DNA from: Zygnema cylindricum
Taxonomy: Eukaryota > Streptophyta > Zygnematophyceae > Zygnematales > Zygnemataceae
Assembly (NCBI GenBank): GCA_037447655.1
Contig: JBBHKE010002706.1
Span: 248,001 to 312,000 of the forward strand
DNA length: 64,000 nt
Direction of reading: 5' to 3'
Program-made: the position numbers and the translations under genes
Notes under the pieces: generated by a model
What the model was told of the DNA's origin: nothing
The model's database searches: none
What the model saw: the letters and a program-made list of their open reading frames with translations, nothing else
Part shown: one piece after another, positions 59,453-64,000 of the stretch
Layout of the letters: the number at the start of each line of letters is the position of its first letter
How positions within the stretch are numbered: position 1 is the stretch's first letter

Positions 59453-60733
59453 ATGATTGAGTTTTACAATGATATTGCTGCGTTATATGTTGAGCTTGCT
59501 AGTGTGGGATATGTAGAATTTGAGGAGAGAAAGTTTAATACACTAATCCTGAAGCTCCCAGATGAGTACGAAGACATCATTTACCGTATGCAGGGAATGG
59601 CTCCTCATGGACTTGGAGCATTACCATGGGGATATTTATTGTGAGGGAAAGCACTTTGGAGCTTCGTCGAGGAAGCGACCAGGTGATTGCATTTACAGCT
59701 GGTGTTTACTGGCAAAATCGTGATGTGAGGAATGGCGGTGACTAGCGGAAGCGTGATGAGAGGAAGAAAGACAAAGGTAAACCTTTTCAAAACTTCGGTG
59801 GAAAGAGAGGGAGAAGAAAAGAAATGGGAGCTTTGAAAAAATGGGTTTGCTTCTTTTGTAGGATACCAGGTCAATATATGGAGGAATGCCCTGGTTTGGA
59901 AGAACCTAGAAGTTTGAATGTGAATGAGGAGGAAGAAGGGGAAGAGGAGAAAGAGGAGGAAGAAATTTCGAAGCTTCTCCACATCAGTAGTATGGAGAAG
60001 AGAGAAAAGCACACAGAAATTCCACGAAGGCAACAGTGTGCTTTTGGAGGTATAAGGGAAGTAAAAAGAGAGGAGATACTCAAGGGAGTTAAGCATGATG
60101 AGGATATCATGAAGTGTAGAGTGTTTGACTTAGAGATGAGAAAGTCAGATCTAGGGTCCATGAGTGACAAAGGGAAAAATCAAAATATTGAGGATATTTC
60201 TATAGATATTTTGGGAAGAGAAAACTGGTTAGAAGGGGACAGTACAACGGATTCCGAGGAAAGGGGAGAAGCAAATTTAGAGGGGGTTTTAAAGGATAGG
60301 GGAGAAGAGAAATATTTAATGAAAGGTTTAGGGGAGGAGATATACTTTTTGGGAATAAAAATAGAAAGTGATAGTGGAAAGAAATCAATGGGAGAGAGTG
60401 AGGAAAGTTCAATTTTTAGGGGTAATGGGTTTGACATTCACTAAAGGGAGTGATAGCATTTATGAAGGTGTGCTTGTAAAAGGGTTAGCATCTGAGTGTG
60501 TGTTGCAGATTGGAGATGGGGCTGGCTATTTGAATTGCAAGAGGGAAATTGGACTTAGTGTGGATAGAAAAGAGATGTGGATTAAATCTTGGCTCGGATT
60601 TATGAAAAGTGGGATGCTAAATAAAATGTTTGATGCAATTATTATTTCGGTTCATCTAATGCACTGTTGTAAATTCGAGAGTATTTTTCTTAAGTTTATG
60701 AAAGGAAAAGAAAAAAGAGAAAGGAAAAAATAA
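59453..60733 (+). pseudogene. Gag and RT-like remnant of the second LTR element
   Basis: Frame 59453-59644 encodes MIEFYNDIAALYVELASVG and LKLPDEYED, typical of Copia gag and including the part deleted from the first copy. Frame 59824-60444 contains the zinc knuckle CFFCRIPGQYMEEC (again Gln for His), a long Glu-rich stretch and LGEEIYFLGIKIE. A further frame runs to 60733. Frameshifts and stops separate these pieces. Confidence 0.65.
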
Positions 60734-60800
60734 AAAGAGGGGGTGTTTATTAATTTGTTTGTGGGAGTTGAAAGGAAAGTATACTAGAAAATAAAGGGAG

Positions 60801-61938
60801 TGTTGATATTTGAGTATTTTTTAGGTCTGTATTAGGATAGAAAAGAGCAGAGGCAATCAGCCTCTAACTCCCCTCTCCAAGCTCCCACACTTGTCGTAGT
60901 TACTGAAGGCTGGATAAGGAGCTAGAGCAATGGCTGCCTAAGCTCAGTAGAGAAGACAGGGGGTGAATTAGGTAGATTTACAAAAAGGTACTTGACGGAC
61001 CCAGGAAATGATCCTAGAACCTGCCGTCCGTCAAGTCACCCGTGGCCAGTAGCTTTGTCCGTTAAGTCTAGGACTAGTGCTAAGGTATATTAGGTTTGAT
61101 ATGTATTTAAACATGTATACGTAGGTTTTTCCATTTAACTAAATTACGGTTTATAAGGCATAGAAACAGTTGTACTATTAGTATCAGACGAAACAAATAG
61201 TACGGACATTTTTTTCGACAGTCCGTATTAAATACCGATATAAATTGAACGGTCGTGGTTAGCGCCGGCTTCGCGGAAAGGACAATTTGGCGGTTTGCGA
61301 ACTCCGCCACTCTGGATGACACGTGGCACCATCATACGGGTTTACGGAATCTCCGAAACGGAAGACCACAAATCCGGATTTGACAAATGTCGCATTATGG
61401 CGACGTCGAACACTGTTCGTACAAAAAGTATTCCAGCATCTGTACTTTATTGTACGGTACAATCCCGTGATTGGTCAGTGCCTCAATACTATGGGGTTTA
61501 GAGAGGGGTTTAGGACTTAGAATATTTTGGGTAGGTAGCCGCCTCTCCTAGAGAGCATCTTGTATAAAAGGCAAACTTTGGCCAGCCATAACTATAAACT
61601 TAGTTGACCAATTTCAATGATTCTTTTTTGCTACAGACTCACGAGAGTCTACGCTACATAAGAGTCTAGTCGGTCAGATTGTTTGCCTGACAGGGTGGCT
61701 GCATTTCTAAGGGAAAGTCAAAGTGGGTGAATGTGTCTAAATCTCATATTCTAACTTTGCATTCTGTGGTGGAACTGAGTACACCGAAAGTGTTATTTCA
61801 CAAGGGTGAAGGTATATTGGGGTTTTGATTGTCAAGGGGTCAGTCATTTGGGTTTATATCAAGTTGGAGTTGGCACTACCTAGATTAATGTCTTTTGAAT
61901 ATGCGAATTCTGTGGGCAATGGATCCTATAAAATTTCA
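60801..61938 (+). repeat. 3' LTR of the second element (1138 bp)
   Basis: It starts TGTTGATATTTGAG and ends CCTATAAAATTTCA. It has the same length as the LTR at 47200-48337 and aligns with it throughout. Confidence 0.8.
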
Positions 61939-62140
61939 CAAAATACGTTCACCATTTATGTTAGTTTGACATAGCAATTAATTGAATAAGCAACTTGTTC
62001 AAACAATAAGTATCCGTTTGTCCCAAATTTCAAAAAGTCACCATAGTGTTTAATATCACTTATTTTGGACCAAATATTTAATGGAAACTCATTTAGGGCT
62101 ATATAAATACGAAAAGCCAAAGGAATCCTTACCGTATATG

Positions 62141-63340
62141 TTACACCCTCTTATGCCAATCTTTAAACAAAGCATCTCGTTGGGGGTTGTGTAATATTTG
62201 GTTTAGTCTATGAGGGGGCTGTAATCGAATCGGTTCTTCTTCACGATCCATGGCAGTAGTGTTGGCAATTCTTTGCTATCCAACATAAGAAAGCTATAGA
62301 TGACACAACAAGCTGCTACAATTGCAAACACTCACTTTAATTCAATTGGATATGATTCAAGGATGGGAAAACGCATCTTCAAAATGCCATATGCATTTTC
62401 AATTAAAATTCTTCCTCTTTGGAGATATTTGTCAATAACATTTTCCTCATCCATTTCAGATGCCTCATTATGGAATGCTTTCAAATCTTAAGGAGCCCAA
62501 AGATGAGCAGATTATGACAAAATGACCGGCCGCAATTCTTGACAATTAATAATGCTAATCTTACCCAAAGTGCACTATTCTTCTAGTTTAGGGAACAAAG
62601 ATGAGTCTTCGAAATGACTCAAATCATGGACTCCTCCACGAGCCTTCACAAAAATATCCCAAAATACCATTCGGTGGTCACAAACTCCTTGTATCAAAAT
62701 ATTGTAATCATCATGGCGGGAGTAGTAATCATGCGAATTAAATTTCAGTTTGTTTTGCAAATAGACATGGGTTCCATCAATCACACCTGCTTTCATTTTT
62801 ATATTTGTTAATGTATCAAACCCGTGGTGGATGAGCTTCCAACACTCTCCTATTAGATGTGAGACAAAGCTTGTGTATAATTATTGTGCCAGCATGTCAC
62901 AAATCAATGTCGTCTAAGAAACTACGGTGCTACGACCAACACAAAACATGTTTGAAATAGTATTTAAGGAGCACCCATTCCCAAATCGATACAACACCAT
63001 TGCCAATTGAATGAACATCACGATAATTTGTGTTTTCTCTTTCTATATATGGTCTTAGGAGCGTAAACAATTTATGGAAGTTTTCTTATCCTATTTTGTA
63101 AGCTTGTCACCAATCTCTATCTGGTTCTTTAGGTTCCAATTCTAACCATATTTGTAAGTGCAGATCCTCCCATATTGCACTAGAACGAGGGAACATCCAC
63201 CATCCTCGGCGATGTCGCATACGGAAATGTATATATTTAGTCATGAAACGGAAACATAATTCCATCAAATCCTCACATCCTCACCTTTCATGGCTTCAAA
63301 CCTTCCCTTTACACATGATTCATCGCTAGGATGAAATTTT
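62141..63340 (-). pseudogene. Decayed PIF/Harbinger transposase
   Basis: Read on the minus strand, an early RRGWWMFPRSSAIWEDL stretch parallels RRWWIFPRSTSFWDH of the 45.6-kb copy. Then come AGVIDGTHVYLQN (first acid), GVHDLSHFEDSSLF, a degraded region where GDxxYPL should be, ILIENAYGILKMRFPILES (Glu acid) and a C-terminus ending FKDWHKRV and a stop at 62141-62143. Several stops and frameshifts interrupt it. It is older and from a different subfamily than the 45.6-kb copy. Confidence 0.75.
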
Positions 63341-63478
63341 ATAGGGTCCATTCCCCCACAGAATTCGCAGATCGAAAGAAGCTTATCTAGATAGTGCCGA
63401 CTTCATGTTGATATAAACCCAAATGACTGACTTCTTGACATTCATAAACCTAATACAACTTCACCCTTGTGAAAGAAG
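63341..63478 (-). repeat. LTR 3'-end fragment, reverse orientation
   Basis: About 140 bp corresponding to the last part of the local LTR family, read on the minus strand and ending CCTATAAAATTTCA. Nothing else of that element is visible. Confidence 0.65.
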
Positions 63479-64000
63479 ACTTTTGTTGTTTTGAGACAGC
63501 TAGTGGTATTGAAGATGAAGAAGAGGCAGCAATATTCATTGTAGAACAAATCAAGAGAGGAAGCTTCCATAAAGACCGATGACCAAACAACAACTTTGAC
63601 AGATAATAACTTAAAATACAGGGACTCAATAGTCCTAAAATCTACCACAGTGTAGATAACATACAGAAAAAAATACACACAAAGTTTCACTTAATTTTGC
63701 TCAAAGATCAATGAGATATTTAGAGATGAAATTACATAAAATTGAGTGTCCAGTTTTCTTATCATTTGTTCCTAAACTCCAAAATTAACTAAGTCTTACT
63801 TTTATACTGAAGCTATAGTAAACTGTACGGAGGAATTCCAACCGTATGTCAAACTAAAATACTGTGAGTATACATGTGTACACAATGTATGTCATAAATC
63901 ACGTATTATACACTAATCAACTAATTCACTACAGACAAAATTCTGTTCTAACAAATATTTATACCGACAATCATATTACGATAATAGAGAAAAGTTATCG
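63479..64000. other. AT-rich DNA at the window end
   Basis: The minus-strand frame at 63442-63690 starts in the LTR fragment and has no recognisable domain. No gene is supported. Confidence 0.4.

Larger units (their letters stand above)
59378..61938 (+). mobile_element. Second, 5'-truncated copy of the gag-bearing LTR element
   Basis: The internal region is colinear with 48816-50174, including gag, zinc knuckle, Glu-rich region and RT-like remnant. It is followed by a purine tract and a 1138-bp 3' LTR at 60801-61938. The 5' LTR and first part of gag are replaced by the reverse LTR at 58099-59377. Confidence 0.8.

Overview
This window looks like nuclear DNA from a land plant, species not determinable. 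The evidence is two intron-containing genes of plant families (a fused dehydroquinate dehydratase-shikimate dehydrogenase and a SURNod19 protein), a Copia-type retroelement family, PIF/Harbinger transposases, and very repeat-rich intergenic DNA. All gene models rest on reading frame, splice-site phase and remembered family motifs; no searches were run.

Layout. 1-2016: AT-rich DNA, a 7-bp satellite, transposon fragments and the upstream region of gene 1. 2017-11456 (+): ten-exon DQD/SDH gene of the shikimate pathway. 11457-22760: no gene, but a dense field of short inverted-repeat elements (families A, B, E, F, G, H, J, K and the large foldback family C). 22948-23724 (+): an intronless acidic protein of unknown function with a TATA box. 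25262-27060: more elements. 27812-32398 (-): a four-exon SURNod19 gene with signal peptide, C-terminal membrane helix, TATA box and G-box. 32881-41392: a repeated element block, then foldback families C and D. 41393-45530: long polypyrimidine blocks. 45623-46873 (+): a Harbinger transposase broken by one stop codon. 47200-52334: a gag-bearing LTR element lacking most of pol, with a second LTR nested in its 3' LTR. 52744-52753: run of N. 53266-56242: overlapping family D foldbacks. 56540-57715: pyrimidine tracts and a minisatellite. 58099-61938: a reverse LTR joined to a second copy of the same LTR element. 62141-63340 (-): a decayed second Harbinger transposase.

The most unusual signal is in the introns. 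At several exon-intron junctions of both multi-exon genes, the edge of the exon together with its splice site has been copied in tandem into the neighbouring intron, up to about six times, with progressive decay. The second theme is the transposon landscape: many families share a TA-flanked CACCG... terminus, while foldback families C and D have GGGT...ACCC ends and mostly TTA or TAA target duplications, as expected for PIF/Harbinger, whose transposase relics also lie here. The word CCGTAC/GTACGG is strikingly common in intergenic DNA and scarce in the DQD/SDH gene.
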